From: Spiroplasma attinicola | GTDB taxonomy: Bacteria; Bacillota_I; Bacilli_A; Mycoplasmatales; VBWQ01 | Direction of reading: 5' to 3' | Length of the DNA stretch: 64,000 nucleotides | NCBI RefSeq assembly: GCF_023509825.1 | Contig: NZ_JAKQXY010000002.1 | Coordinates: 62,001-126,000 of the forward strand | In this document: one piece after another, positions 16,128 through 27,985 of the stretch | Numbering within the stretch: position 1 is the first letter of the stretch | How the letters are laid out: each line of letters starts with the position of its first letter | Program-made: the position numbers and the translations under genes | Notes under the pieces: model-generated | Seen by the model: the letters and a program-made list of their open reading frames with translations, nothing else | The model's database searches: none | Told to the model about the DNA's origin: nothing

Positions 16128-18896
16128 ATGAACAAAAATCATAAAGAATCTTATAAAGATACATTACTTATGCCACAAACTAATTTTGAAATGCGTGCTA
16201 ATTTACCAGCAAAAGAATTGATTATTCAAGATTTTTGAAATAAGAAAGTAATTTATCAAAAATTAATAACAAAAAATAAAAACGGTAAACCTTTTATTTT
16301 GCATGATGGTCCACCTTATGCTAATGGTGACTTACATATGGGTCATGCTTTAAATAAAATCTTAAAAGATATGATTGTTCGCTATTATAATAGTAATGGT
16401 TATTATGCTCCTTATATTCCTGGTTGAGATACTCATGGTTTACCAATTGAGCAAGCTGTGACAAATAGTGGCATTGATCGTAAAGCAATTACCATTAATG
16501 AATTTCGTGATAAATGTCAAACTTATGCGACAAAACAAATTGCTAGTCAAAAAATTCAATTTCAAAGATTGGGATTATTAACTGATTTTAAAGATTGTTA
16601 TTATACTTTTGATCAAAATTATGAAGCAGAACAAATTAGATTATTTGCTAAAATGATTGAAAAAAAATTAGTTTATCGTAATTTATACCCAGTTTATTGA
16701 TCACCAAGTAGTGAAAGTGCTTTAGCTGAAGCAGAAATCGAATATATTAATAAGAAGAGTTGAGCAATTTTTGTTGCTTTTAATTTGGCTAAAGATGCTA
16801 ATACTGCTTTAGTAATTTGAACAACAACACCATGAACAATTCCGGCTAATCAAATGTTAGCAGTAAATGAAAATTTTACTTATGTTTTAATTAAAGTTGA
16901 TAAGAAAAAGTATTATTTAGCACTTGATTTGCTAACTAGTTTTGTTAAAACTAATAAGATTGAAGATTACAAAATTATTAAACAAATTTCAGGTAAAGAT
17001 TTAATTGGTTTAAAAGTATTGCATCCGTTATATGACAGAATAACTCCAGTTGTTCATAGTGATCATGTTAATTTAGAGTCAGGAACAGGGATTGTTCATA
17101 TTGCTCCAGGATTTGGTGTTGATGATTTTAATTTGGCATTAAAACATAAAATTAAAATTAATATTCCAATTGATGATCAAGGTAAATATACAGAAGCTAT
17201 TAATGATGATACTTTAGTTGGCAAGTTTTATGATGATGCTAATGAATTAGTTATTAATCGATTAAAAGCAAAAAATAATTTATTATCAAGTAATGGTATT
17301 ATTCATTCTTATCCTCATGATTGAAGAACGAAAAAACCAGTTATTTATCGTGCCACTTGACAATGATTTATTGCGATTAAAACTTTGAAACCGACAGTTT
17401 TAAAAGCGATTACTAAAGTTGATTTTTTACCTGAGTGAGGTAAAAAACGTTTAACATTAATGATTAAAAATCGTAACGATTGATGTATTTCGCGCCAAAG
17501 AATTTGAGGAGTACCAATTCCAATTTTTTATACTGAAAAAAAGACGGCAATTTTAGATAGTAAAGTAATTAATCATGTTGCTGATTTGTTTGCAAAAGCA
17601 GGTAGCAATATTTGATATCAAAAATCAGCACAAGAATTATTACCAAAAAACTATCAACATAAAGATAGTCCTAATAATATTTTTACAAAAGAAACTGATA
17701 TTATGGATGTTTGATATGATAGTGGTGTTTCTCATTTAGCAGTAATCAAAAATAATGATTTACCTTGACCGGTTGATTTATATTTAGAAGGTAATGACCA
17801 ATTTCGTGGTTGATTTAATTCTAGTTTAATTACTGGTGTTGTTAATGCTAATCAAAGTCCTTATAAAACAGCTTTGGCTCACGGTTTTGTTAATGATGAA
17901 AAAGGTAATAAGATGTCTAAATCATTAGGTAATACAATTACTTTGTCAAGTATTTGTCAAAATTATGGTGCTGATATTTTACGTTTATGAGTTGCTAGTG
18001 TTGATTTTCAAGATGATACAGCAATTGGGCCAGAAATTTTAAAACAAATTAGTGAAAATTATCGTAAAATTCGTAACTTATTAAGATTTTTATTAGGTAA
18101 TTTGTTTGATTTTAATTTTAAAAGTATTATTAATAAGCAGTTTGAGCAAGTTTTTGAAACTTTAGCAGAAGTTGATCAATATATTTTGGTGAAATTAAAT
18201 AATTTGATTAAACTTAGTCATCAGTCTTATCAAAATTATGATTTTATTAATTTTTATAAAGAAACATTAAACTTTATTACTAATGATTTATCAGCGTTTT
18301 ATTGTGATATTAGTAAAGATATTTTATATTTGAATCTTGCTAATGATATTAGAAGAAGACAAATTCAAACAACAATGTTTTACATTCTTACTTCATTAAT
18401 TGGTTTATTAAGTCCAATTTTGCCTCATACTTGTGAAGAAGCATTTCAAAGTTTAAACCAAACATCATGAGATCAAGCAAAGACTTCACTTATGGAACAA
18501 TCATTTCCACAACCTTGAAAAATTAAGCAAGAAAAAGCACTTTTAACAAAATGAGATGCCTTTTTAAAATTGAGAACGGATGTTAATCAAGCAATATCAC
18601 AAGCACAAACAAAAGCAATTATTAAAAATACTTTAGAATCAGATGTTGTAATTAAATTAAAGCAAGAAAATCCGCTATTAAGTGAAATTAGTGCCAAAGA
18701 TTTAGAAAAATTATTAATTGTTAGCTCAGCAAAATGAACTAATGATAATATTAATACAACTTATAGTAGTGATTTAGCAGAAATTACTGTTTCCTTAAAA
18801 CAAGGAAGTAAATGTCCTCGTTGTTGATTAATTTATTCAAGTTTAGTAACTGATGTTTGTCAACGATGTTCACAAGTATTAGCTAAGAAAAAATAA
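16128..18896 (+). CDS. ileS: isoleucyl-tRNA synthetase
   Basis: Charges tRNA-Ile in the cytoplasm. 922 residues, full length for a bacterial enzyme. Class I signatures: [18 protein letters not shown] (HIGH-type) near residue 55 and [10 protein letters not shown] (KMSKS) near 595. The editing domain contains the [12 protein letters not shown] stretch. The C-terminal zinc ribbon CPRCW...CQRC is present. Many Trp are TGA. Start ATG follows GGAG. First gene of ileS-lspA-rluD. Confidence 0.97.
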
Positions 18897-18917
18897 AGGG
18901 AAAATTAAAAAGCAATT

Positions 18918-19523
18918 ATGAAGCAATTTAAAGTTAAAGTAAAAAATCATTTTACTAATTACAATTGAAAAATAAAAGCAAAAATTATTACGATTGTCGT
19001 ATTAATGCTTTTAATTGTCTTTGATCAAGTAATAAAATTAGTTGTTAAACAAAATTTAACTTTAGATGAACCTCATCCAGATTGATTTATGCCTGGATTT
19101 ATTACAATTAAATATGTTATTAATGGTGGTTCCGCTTTTGGTTTAAATCAGGGTAAAACGAGTTTATTAATTACAATTGCTTTTATTGTTGCTTTTATTT
19201 TATTAATTTGATGAACTTTTAGTCGCACAACAAGTCATATCGTAGGAATTGTTTTTATTCTTGCAGGAACAATTGGTAATCTCATTGATCGCTTTTTAAA
19301 TCATGGCGGTGTGATTGACTTTTTGAATTGGGAGTTGTTTAAACCATATACAATTTTTAATCTTGCTGATATGATGGTAACAATTGGTATTTGTATTATT
19401 GTTATTGCAATAATTGTTAGTTTAATTAAAAATTTTGTTTATAATCATAAAGAAAAACAAGCAACACGAAAAACTAAGAAAGTAAACAAAGAAGAACATG
19501 AAGCAACACGAAAAACAGTTTAG
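18918..19523 (+). CDS. lspA: lipoprotein signal peptidase (signal peptidase II)
   Basis: Cleaves prolipoproteins ahead of the lipid-modified Cys; inner-membrane aspartyl protease. 201 residues with four hydrophobic helices. Catalytic signatures GTIGNLIDRFLNHGGVIDF and FNLADMMV carry the two Asp. An N-terminal basic extension and a Lys/Thr-rich tail make it longer than usual (about 160). The several lipoproteins in this window are its expected substrates. Starts 21 bases after ileS and overlaps rluD by 26 bases. Confidence 0.95.
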
Positions 19524-20442
19524 TTTTCAATATCAAGATCTTTCTGAAACTAGACTTGATAAGTTTTTAGCTCAACAATTACAAGATCAAAATTATTCGC
19601 GAACTTTTATTACTAATTTAATTAAACAAGGACAAGTGACAGTTAATGACAAAGTTGCTGCAAGTCAAAAGCAGTTATTAAAAACTGGTGATATGGTTGT
19701 GATTAATATTATTAATAATTCTAATGAAAATGGTTTAGTAGCAAAACCAGTTGCTATTAATATTATTTATGAAGATGATGATATTATTGTGATTAATAAA
19801 GCAAATAATTTAGTTGTTCATCCAGGAGCAGGTAATTTTGATAATACCTTAGTTAATGGTTTATTATTTAATATGAAAGAGTTGTCTTCAGTCAATCAAG
19901 AATCACGACCAGGTATTGTTCATCGCTTAGATAAACAAACAACTGGTTTGTTAATTGTGGCAAAAAATAATCAAAGTCATTATTTTTTAGCTCAAGAATT
20001 AAAAAACCATGAAATAATTCGTGAGTATATTGCTTTAGTTCATGGTAAAATTAAAGCACAATCAGGAACAATTGATGCTCCGATTGCTCGTGATAAAGTT
20101 CATCGTCGTAAAATGGCAGTGAATGAAGCAAATGCTAAAGCAGCAATTACTCATTTTAAAGTTTTAGAAACTTTTAATAATTACTCATTAGTATCTTGTC
20201 AATTAGAAACTGGTCGAACTCATCAAATTCGAGTTCACTTTCAATGAATTAATCATCCTGTTGTTAATGATCCAACATATAGTAAATTTCCGGTAGAAGA
20301 TAGTAATTTAGGGCAATATTTGCATGCTTATAAAATTACTTTTAAACATCCAAGAACAAAAAAAGTTATGGTATTTACTGCTGAATTACCAGATTTTTTT
20401 CAAAATAGGTTAAAATTATTAAGAAAGGAAAATGGCAATTAA
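19498..20442 (+). CDS. rluD: ribosomal large subunit pseudouridine synthase, RluD type
   Basis: Converts uridines of 23S rRNA to pseudouridine. 314 residues: an S4 domain (RLDKFLAQQL...GQVTVND) followed by the catalytic domain with RPGIVHRLDKQTTGLLIVAK carrying the catalytic Asp and the TGRTHQIRVHFQW motif. Start ATG lies within the end of lspA (26-base overlap); its end overlaps the next start as TAATG. Confidence 0.95.
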
Positions 20443-21782
20443 TGGAAGAAAATATTTTAGATGTTCTAGGTTTACAATTAGTTGATTATTTTATTAATTT
20501 TGAAAATTATCAACCATTTAATATTCCGGCAAAACTTCGTGATGATGCAAAAGGAAAAGTTTATTTGGTTAATAAAGCAAGTGAAAAATATCAAATAATT
20601 GAAATTATTAAACAACATATTGCTAATAGCAATGAAGTTAAAGTCAAAGATGATGTAATTTTGACTGCTTTAAAAAAAGAATTTGCTTTAACTGATAATC
20701 ACTTTAAAGTTTTAGTTGTTGTTCTGAATGATGAAAGACAAAATGAATTCCGTCATTCTCCGGCAATGGATATTATTATTGCTACTCCTAATAATATTAT
20801 TAAAGAATTAGCGAAACCTTTTCCAGCAATAACTAAGACAGTTAATCCAACAATTGTTGAAGAATATCAAGCAGAAAAAGCTGATGATGATTCAGAAGAT
20901 GAGTCACCAAGAGCAAAAAAATGAAAGAAAGTTAATTTTCAAAATCGCCGTTTTTTGAAAGATGCACTTTTAAAATCAACTAATCCTCATTTAATTGTTA
21001 CTTGACTATTCTTTGCTTTACCAATTGTTTGTTATATTATTTTTACAATTTTAATGAATAATTCAGGGTCTTTTAATGCCGGTGTTAGTAGCGCTGTTAT
21101 TCATTTAGTTTTTGGTGCTTCAGATCGTAATCTTGTTTATGGTGCTAATCAATATTGAAGATGAATTACTTATCCTTTTGTTGAGTTTGATGCTTTAAGT
21201 TTACTTTTATCTTTATGAATGTTTTATCGAGTTGGTCGTTATATTGAAGGTTTTTATGGAACATGAAAAGCAGTTATTATTTGATTAGGTGCTATTTTCT
21301 TAACTGGAGTCATTCAAACAACAGTTGATCATATTAATATCTTAAATGGTTTTATGATTTTAAGTTTGATTTCAATTGGAGCAATGTTTCCAATTATTTA
21401 TAATTACAAGCTATTTAAAACAAAAATTATGTCAAAAGTTATTATGACTTTCATTTGATTAATCTTATTTTGAATGATATTTTATGGCTTTAGCCCAGTT
21501 ATGTTATTATATTGAATGATTGCCATTGGTTCAGGCTGATTATTAGGTAGTTTAGTAAGTTATCATAATCGCCAGTTAACAGTATTTTATGCTTTTACTC
21601 CGATTGCCATTGGTTTATTAATATTATTTACAATATTAGTTGCCTTTTTGAATCCTTACCAACCTTATGATAGTGGTAATTGAACTTATGATACTTTAAC
21701 TATTTATAAGTCGCTTCATTTATTAGGTGATAACTACTTTAATTGAGTTGGTAATCATTATTTTGGTGGTTGACCATCATAA
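20442..21782 (+). CDS. rhomboid-like membrane protein, probably without protease activity
   Basis: 446 residues. Residues 1-165 are soluble, ending in an acidic then basic linker. From about 175 at least six hydrophobic helices follow. The segment with QYWRWITYPFVEFDALSLLL then SLWMFYRVGRYIEGFYGTWK is the characteristic rhomboid L1 loop and helix-2 region. I do not see the GxSG catalytic serine motif or a well-placed final His, so this looks like an inactive rhomboid. Translation is coupled to rluD by a one-base overlap and ended by a strong terminator. Confidence 0.75.
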
Positions 21783-21816
21783 AAATAGGAATGAGTTTTA
21801 TCTCATTCCTATTTTT
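21781..21816. terminator. strong bidirectional terminator
   Basis: AAATAGGAATGAG-TTTTAT-CTCATTCCTATTT, with T-runs both ways, between the ileS operon and the converging lipoprotein genes. Confidence 0.85.
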
Positions 21817-21824
21817 TATTTCTT

Positions 21825-22472
21825 TTATTCACCATAAAAGTTTGTTACTACTCGTTCTTGAAGTATCTTTTCTTTGAGATTAAAGAAAAATTCAGTATTA
21901 TTTGGTAAGATGCTAATCATATTACAATCATATCAATAAAATCAATTATTATTGTTATTACCAATAATCTTTCCAGATGTATCTTTAATCATAAATAAGA
22001 ATTGAAAATCAATTTCTGGTTCATTTTCAATATTATTAATATTTATTGTTGGTAAGTTTAAAAATAAATATATTCCTGGATTTTTGTCTGCAAGTTCGTT
22101 TGTTTGCATTTCGTTAATAACATCTTTGTCAATAGAATCATAAGTTGTAATTAAGAAAGTAAAATTATAATTAAAGTCTCAATTATTTTTTTCAAAAGTA
22201 TAAAAATAATTTTCACTTAATTCATTTGAAGTTTTATTATTCATCGTTTGAAAAATATTTGCATTTGAAATTTTTGCTTTTGGTAATGTTATTATAGCTA
22301 TTGATATTCCTCAAATTAAATCATTTCATTGTTTTTGGTCTGAACCTTTATCAGTGACGTTTTTACCATTTTGATCAAAGCAATCAGCATAAGATTCAGT
22401 ACATGAGACAATCATAGTTGAGCTTGTACTTAATACAGACAATGAAGTTAAAAAACTAATTATTTTTTTCAT
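21825..22472 (-). CDS. lipoprotein, family copy 1
   Basis: 215 residues. Lipobox TMIVSC with Cys24, so lipid-anchored outside the cell. The mature part starts ESYADCFDQNGKNVTDKGSD and ends with a conserved NNNNWFYW segment. Its start overlaps the stop of the upstream gene (TAATG). It is a diverged copy of the N-terminal two thirds of the next gene and arose by tandem duplication. No catalytic motif; function unknown. Confidence 0.8.
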
Positions 22473-23467
22473 TATTGAGCACCAAATCCTTTTGGAATTA
22501 AAAATTGTTGAAACTTTATATTAACTCCATTATGATTTTCATCTGCTTTTATCATTGCTTTAGTTGCTTTTTTAAGATAGTTTCAAATAATATTTGGTAA
22601 TACAATTTGCAGAGTATCATTTAAAATTGCTTTAGCATTATTTAAAATACTAATTGTTTCATTTAAAGATTTATTATTCATTGTTTGAAAAGTGCTTGCA
22701 TTTGGAATTTTTGATTTTGATAATGTTAACATTTTAATTTGCATTAAAGTTAGATCACTTCATTGTTTTTGGTCTGAGCCTTTATCAGTGACATTCTTAG
22801 CATTTTCGTCAAAATAATCTTCATAAGTTGGATTCGGATTTGTTACTACTCGTTGTTCGTTTGTTTTTACTTTATTGAAATTAAAAAAAAGATCATTATT
22901 ATTTGGCAAAGATTTTTCTATATTTAGGTCAACTCAGTAAAATCAATTATTATTGTTATTGCCAATAATTTTTCCTGAAGTTTCTTTAATCATAAATAAG
23001 AATTGAAAATTAATTTCTGGTTCATTTTCAATGTTGTTAATATCAATTGTTGGTAAATTTAAAAATAAATATATTCCTGGATTTTTGTCTGCAAGTTTGT
23101 TTGTTTGCATTTGACCAATAACATCTCTGTCAATAGAATGATAGTTAGTAATTAAAAATGTAAAATCATAGTTAAAATTTCATTTATTTATTATTTGACT
23201 AAAATACTTTTCATTTAGTTCGACTAAAGATTTATTATTCATTGTTTGAAAAGTGCTTGCATCTGGAATTTTTGATTTTGATAATGTTAACATTTTAATT
23301 TGCATTAAAGTTAGATCACTTCATTGTTTTTGGTCTGAGCCTTTATCAGTGACGTTCTTACCATTTTGATCAAAGCAATCAGCATAAGATTCAGTACATG
23401 AGATAATCATAGTTGAGCTTGTACTTAATACAGACAATGAAGTTAAAAAACTAATTATTTTTTTCAT
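22472..23467 (-). CDS. mosaic lipoprotein, family copy 2 with borrowed C-terminus
   Basis: 331 residues in one frame. Residues 1-215 match the copy 1 lipoprotein (lipobox TMIISC, Cys24). Then the DxNxKNVTDKGSDQKQWSDL segment recurs, and the last 60 residues (ILNNAKAILNDTLQ to FLIPKGFGAQ) are the same as the C-terminus of the upstream secreted protein. This is a fusion formed by unequal recombination between tandem repeats. It probably remains expressed because the frame is open and the starts are coupled. Confidence 0.8.
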
Positions 23468-24464
23468 TATTGAGCACCAAATCCTTTTGGAATTAAAAAT
23501 TGTTGAAACTTTATATTAACTCCATTATGATTTTCATCTGCTTTTATCATTGCTTTAGTTGCTTTTTTAAGATAGTTTCAAATAATATTTGGTAATACAA
23601 TTTGCAGAGTATCATTTAAAATTGCTTTAGCATTATTTAAAATACTAATTGTTTTAGTTAAAATATCAGAATATTTTGCCCCTATGTCTTCAAGAGACAT
23701 TTTTAATGGTATTTCAATTATCACTTTAATTACCTTAGAAGTTTCTGAAAGATTTTGTCCTTTATAAAATTGTAAAATACTATTAAATGTATCAAAAATA
23801 TTATAGAGTTTGTCAGTAAATGGAATACCTGAGTTTTTGAAGTCTGTTTCAGTTTTAACAACAATGTTATACAATACTTCAGCTTTATCATTACTATGCT
23901 TGTCAATATTGATTAAGTAATCAAAAAAAGTATAACCAGATTGAAGAACTGTTTCTAATGAACCAAAATCTATCCCATTATAAAGTGAAGATAGTAAATT
24001 AACAATGCGCATAATATTAACATCACCTTCTGGGAAATTAACTTTAAATCCTCAATCTCAAAGTGCTGTTCATCAATGACTTGGACCATACATACTTACT
24101 GTTGGAGTATAATTATTTGAATCACCAAAATCTAAATTAATAAATTGATTTATCATTTTTCAATTAATATTTAACGAATATGTTGTTTGTACAACAGATT
24201 TTGTCATTTTTGAAATTGAATTATATAAAAGATACATGTTTTCAATTATTGCTTTATTATTTTTAATAAAAGTAATATTTGAATTTTTTAAATATTGATT
24301 TCTTTCATTATCGTTTAATGTTGGTAATTTTGCCATTGCAATGGCAATGTTTTTTTGTTCAGTTTCTGATAATTGATCATATTCTTTTTTTAAATTAGTA
24401 AACTGAATGTAATTATCTGCAGATTTTACTTGCTTGCTATTTTGTAATTTTTGTTCTGTTGGTT
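22472..24464. repeat. 995-bp tandem duplication in the lipoprotein cluster
   Basis: About 190 bp at 22473-22662 are essentially identical to 23468-23657, and the lipoprotein starts at 22472 and 23467 lie exactly 995 bp apart. A second, internal repeat of the NVTDKGSD coding segment occurs near 22680-22830 and 23240-23390. The right edge given is approximate. Confidence 0.7.
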
Positions 24465-24543
24465 TTACTGCTGTCGTAATAATAGCACTACTTGCTGATG
24501 TTAAAATTGCAGTAGTTCCTAATAAACATAATAATTTTTTCAC
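23467..24543 (-). CDS. secreted helical protein, founder of the duplicated cluster
   Basis: 358 residues. GTG start; N-terminus KKLLCLLGTTAILTSASSAI is a signal peptide without a conventional lipobox. The mature protein is mostly alpha-helical with a Trp-rich centre (SMYGPSHWWTALWDWGF). The AGGAAAGG ribosome-like sequence is unusually far (about 17 bases) from the GTG. Promoter at 24577-24604. The C-terminal 60 residues were copied into the downstream mosaic lipoprotein. Function unknown; may act at the host interface. Confidence 0.75.
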
Positions 24544-24576
24544 AATTTATCACGCTAATAACCTTTCCTATTTTTA

Positions 24577-24604
24577 ATTATAACTCTGCTAAAATAGGTT
24601 TCAA
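24577..24604 (-). promoter_or_regulatory. promoter of the lipoprotein cluster
   Basis: TTGAAA, 16-base spacer, TATAAT on the minus strand. Confidence 0.75.
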
Positions 24605-24620
24605 GTTAAAAAAAATAAAA

Positions 24621-24641
24621 AAAGATGCATTTTAAGCATCT
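24621..24641 (-). terminator. terminator of the M60 protease gene
   Basis: AAGATGC-TTAAAAT-GCATCTT with T-run on the minus strand. Confidence 0.7.
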
Positions 24642-24650
24642 TCTTTAATC

Positions 24651-26738
24651 TTATAGTTTTATTAAATTGTTATTAATAATTTCAAAAGTAATGTTATTAG
24701 TACCTAAAGTTTTAACTTGATTTCATCGATTATTAGCATAATATAAACCACGAGTTGGTTCAGCAAATCAGAATTTGATTTTATAATTATTTTTATAACT
24801 AATGTTATTTAAGTCTTGAAACTTCATTGTTGTTTCATCACCATTAACAGTCATGTTGTAAATGGTATTGTCATTTTCATCAGTAACTGAAATTGCTACA
24901 TAAGCTTGATTTTTAAAGTATGAATGAATCGTAATATTTGTAGTATTAATAAATAATTTTGTTTCAGCTGTATTTAGTCCAAAAATACCATTTTCAACAT
25001 CTCCTAGGCCAAGAATTCTAACTGAATTATTAGTAGTAATTTTTGTTGGAATTAAATATTTATTACCTGTTTTATTTGGTTCTCTAATATTAACACCAGA
25101 ATAGTTAGTAATATTTTCGTTTTTTCAATTAATTGAATTTCAGTTTGGTTCTGATATTGTTCCAATTATCATATCGTTACTAATATTAGATAAAGCATTG
25201 ATTGCTTTCTCATGATTAACTTTTTCACCAAAATTTAAGTTAAGGATTGCGTCTTGTTTAACTTGAACACCAAGAGTAGGATTATATTTATTTAAGTTAT
25301 AATCAATAATTGCATTAGTTTCAATATGGTTATCAAAAATATTATTTCAAATATCTTTTGTTAATTCTGGATATTGTTCTACATCATTAATTGTTGTTTG
25401 ACTAGCATGAATTCCTCATTTTTCAAAGAAAGGAATTAGATTACGATTTGCTATTTTTGAAGTCATTTTAATAAAAGTTTGATATTTTTCAGCATCAGTT
25501 TTTGGTTTTTCTTCTGGAGATAATAGGCGATATTCTTGGTTTAATGTTGGGAAAAATTCCTTACCATAAGCCATATGTAATTGTAAGAAAATTCCTAATC
25601 GACCTCAAATATCTAAATCGGTGATTTTTTTATCTGGATTAGTTGAATTAATATAATTTTTAATATTAGTAATTGTATTTTTGTCACTAAAAATTCTATT
25701 TTTAAAACCAAATGCTTCTTGAATTCAGAAAGAGTTAATATTAACTGTTACTTCACCAAAGCCACTAAAATTATAATCTGGATTTTGGTAAGTATGACCA
25801 ATTTCATGTCATAGTCCTCATTGATCACTTTTTCCACTAGTAAATAAACCTTTTCCGGCACCAGTATTATTTTGAAAACTAATATAATCATTAGTTGCAT
25901 AAGCATAACCGCCACCGCTGTCTGGATTAGCAATTTGAATTTTATTATGATATTTTTTTGCGACACCGTCAAAATTTGAACCTAAACCACTAGTATAATT
26001 TGATAATTCATAAATTTCATCTCAATTTTTGACTGTATCATTTATTTTATTAATTGCTGTTAAGTTATTTTTTCATAATTCATTAGCTAAGGAAATTTGA
26101 AATGTACCAAAGACGTTATTACCAATAATTTCAACAAATGGTGAACTTGTTTCATTTAATTGTTGATTAAATTCTTCACTTGTTGTTTCATTTACTTTAA
26201 AAGTTGGAACTTTAATCCCATTTTCAACATTAATGTTTACTGAAATATTAGTAGTAAAACTTTGATTACTAATATATAGGATTCCATCTTGATTTGGTGT
26301 AAATGTTGTTGTACCAGAAGTTAAAGTTATCTTTTCTGGAGTTAATGATTTGCCATCATTTAAATTTTTGTAAGGTCCTCATTGACCAACAAAGGCATAA
26401 AGTTCATTATTTGTTTTTGGGCTAATAATGCTAACTGTTGATAATTTTGTTACAAAAATCCCTGTTGGAGTGAATTGTGAATGATAATAACTTAAATTAG
26501 AGTTTTTTGTATTATCAAAAACATTACCTTGTGCTTCGACTGTAATTTGATTATTAATATTATTATCTTTTATTGGATCAGTTGGGATTGGAACAATTGA
26601 ATTGTGTGAAGTAGTGTTTAATCCTACTCCTAAACCAACCCCTAATCCAACTCCAATTACTACAAATGCAGTAGCATAAAGTTTTCAGTTTTTATATAAT
26701 TGTTTTTTTGATTCTAAAAAATTTTTATTATTTGACAT
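24651..26738 (-). CDS. surface-anchored M60-type (enhancin-like) metalloprotease
   Basis: 695 residues. An uncleaved N-terminal membrane anchor (LYATAFVVIGVGLGVGLGVG) puts the rest outside. Residues 120-225 are a beta-rich accessory region. The zinc site LWHEIGHTYQ (HExxH) is near residue 309, followed by an EAFG-type Glu region, as in peptidase M60. The C-terminal part (about 540-695) is beta-sandwich-like. M60 enzymes cut mucin-type O-glycoproteins of hosts, including insect peritrophic mucins. All residues expected for activity are visible. Monocistronic, with a palindromic operator candidate in its promoter region. Confidence 0.85.
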
Positions 26739-26775
26739 TTCTGTCTCCTTTCTTGTAATTTTTGAAAAAATAACG

Positions 26776-26789
26776 ATACGATATCGTAT
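26776..26789. promoter_or_regulatory. 14-bp perfect palindrome, operator candidate
   Basis: ATACGATATCGTAT, about 40 bases before the protease start. A second inverted repeat (AATACAAT...ATTGTATT) lies at 26800-26820 next to a TATAAA -10-like box. A close relative of the palindrome precedes rpmB at 46765-46778. Confidence 0.5.
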
Positions 26790-26840
26790 TTTTATTTATA
26801 ATACAATAAAATTGTATTATTTTTTTAATAAATGCTTAAT

Positions 26841-27302
26841 TTAGACATTTTTTTTATTTAAAGGTTTAATTTCTTGTTCTGTTAAGTTATTAGTTGTAAT
26901 TGTGATTGTTCGTTGCTGATTTTTTAATTGAAAATTAATCTTAATTGTTTTTAATTTTGTAAAATCTCAAGTAATTTTTTCTGGTCATTCAATTATTGAA
27001 AAATTATTAACTGTTAGTTCAAAGTATTCTTGAAAGTCAGTATTTTTATTTAAGCGATAAGCATCAATATGAATTAGTTTTCAAGGATATTTTGTTTGAT
27101 ATTGATTTAAAATAATAAAACTTGGTGAACTAATAACTGTTTTTACTCCTAGTTCAACACCAATAAATTTTGTTAATTGTGTTTTACCGCTAGCTAAAGG
27201 TCCAGTCAGTAAGAGATAAAGATTTTCTTTGGCAATTTTACTAATTGCTTGAGCAATAGTTTTAGTATCTGCTAAAGTTTTTAATTGATAAATTTTTTCC
27301 AT
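26841..27302 (-). CDS. tsaE: tRNA threonylcarbamoyladenosine biosynthesis ATPase
   Basis: Needed for t6A37 formation in tRNAs reading ANN codons. 153 residues, usual length. P-loop LTGPLASGKTQLTKFIG near residue 35, then SPSFIILNQYQ and IHIDAYRLN, the family signature, and IIEWPEKI. Starts directly after the Nudix gene, 12 bases apart, forming a small operon. Confidence 0.92.
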
Positions 27303-27313
27303 TTTTATTCTTT

Positions 27314-27856
27314 CTATTTTTCATTATCATTAAGAATATTTTCGATTTTTAATTTAGCATAAATTGCTAATGCAAGTGTGTCATTGCTTTTGTCTAAATC
27401 AAATTCATTAACAAAAACACCTCTAATTCCTTTTTCACCAATTGATCCATCACCTTTGCCATAATAAGTTTCTTGTAAATTTAATCCTAAATCACTTAAA
27501 TCAATCGCAAATAAATGTCAAATTTTAATATTAGTTTTATTAGCATAGTAACTACCTAAATTATAAATTGTTGCTCTTTCATTATTTTTATCTTTAATAT
27601 TAATTCCTGTTTCTTCAATTAATTCGTCTTTAACAGTTGTTAAGATATCTTTTTTTAGTTCACATCCACCAGTTAAAGTTCCATAACTTTGATGTAATCT
27701 GCCGTTTAATAATGGATTTGTTTCATGAATTAATAGAAATCAGTATTGATTATATTGATAAATAAAAGGCAGAATTGCTACTCCTTGGTCATTACATCAA
27801 GGTTCACTAACACCTTCCATATAGCCAGCTTTGATTAGTTTGACAAATTTTCCCAT
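27314..27856 (-). CDS. Nudix hydrolase-like protein
   Basis: 180 residues. The Nudix box region reads TGGCELKKD then TTVKDELIEETGI near residue 85, matching GX5EX7..EUXEEXGU. The normally Arg position just before the first catalytic Glu of the REUXEE motif is Asp, so activity or metal binding may be altered. Hydrolyses nucleoside diphosphates linked to another moiety if active. Start ATG follows AGGAG. Divergent from asnS. Confidence 0.75.
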
Positions 27857-27985
27857 TTTATCTCCTAGAAAATAAAAATCTTTTTTAATTTAGTTGCTAT
27901 TATTATAATATATTATTAGTTAAGATATAATAAAGAAAAGCATAATCAATAAGAAAAATAACCGAGAATAAGGAGTTAAAAACTA

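Noticed and set aside
25748-25972. Alternative minus-strand frame within the M60 gene
   Set aside because: Different frame from the zinc-motif frame, hydrophobic low-complexity shadow.
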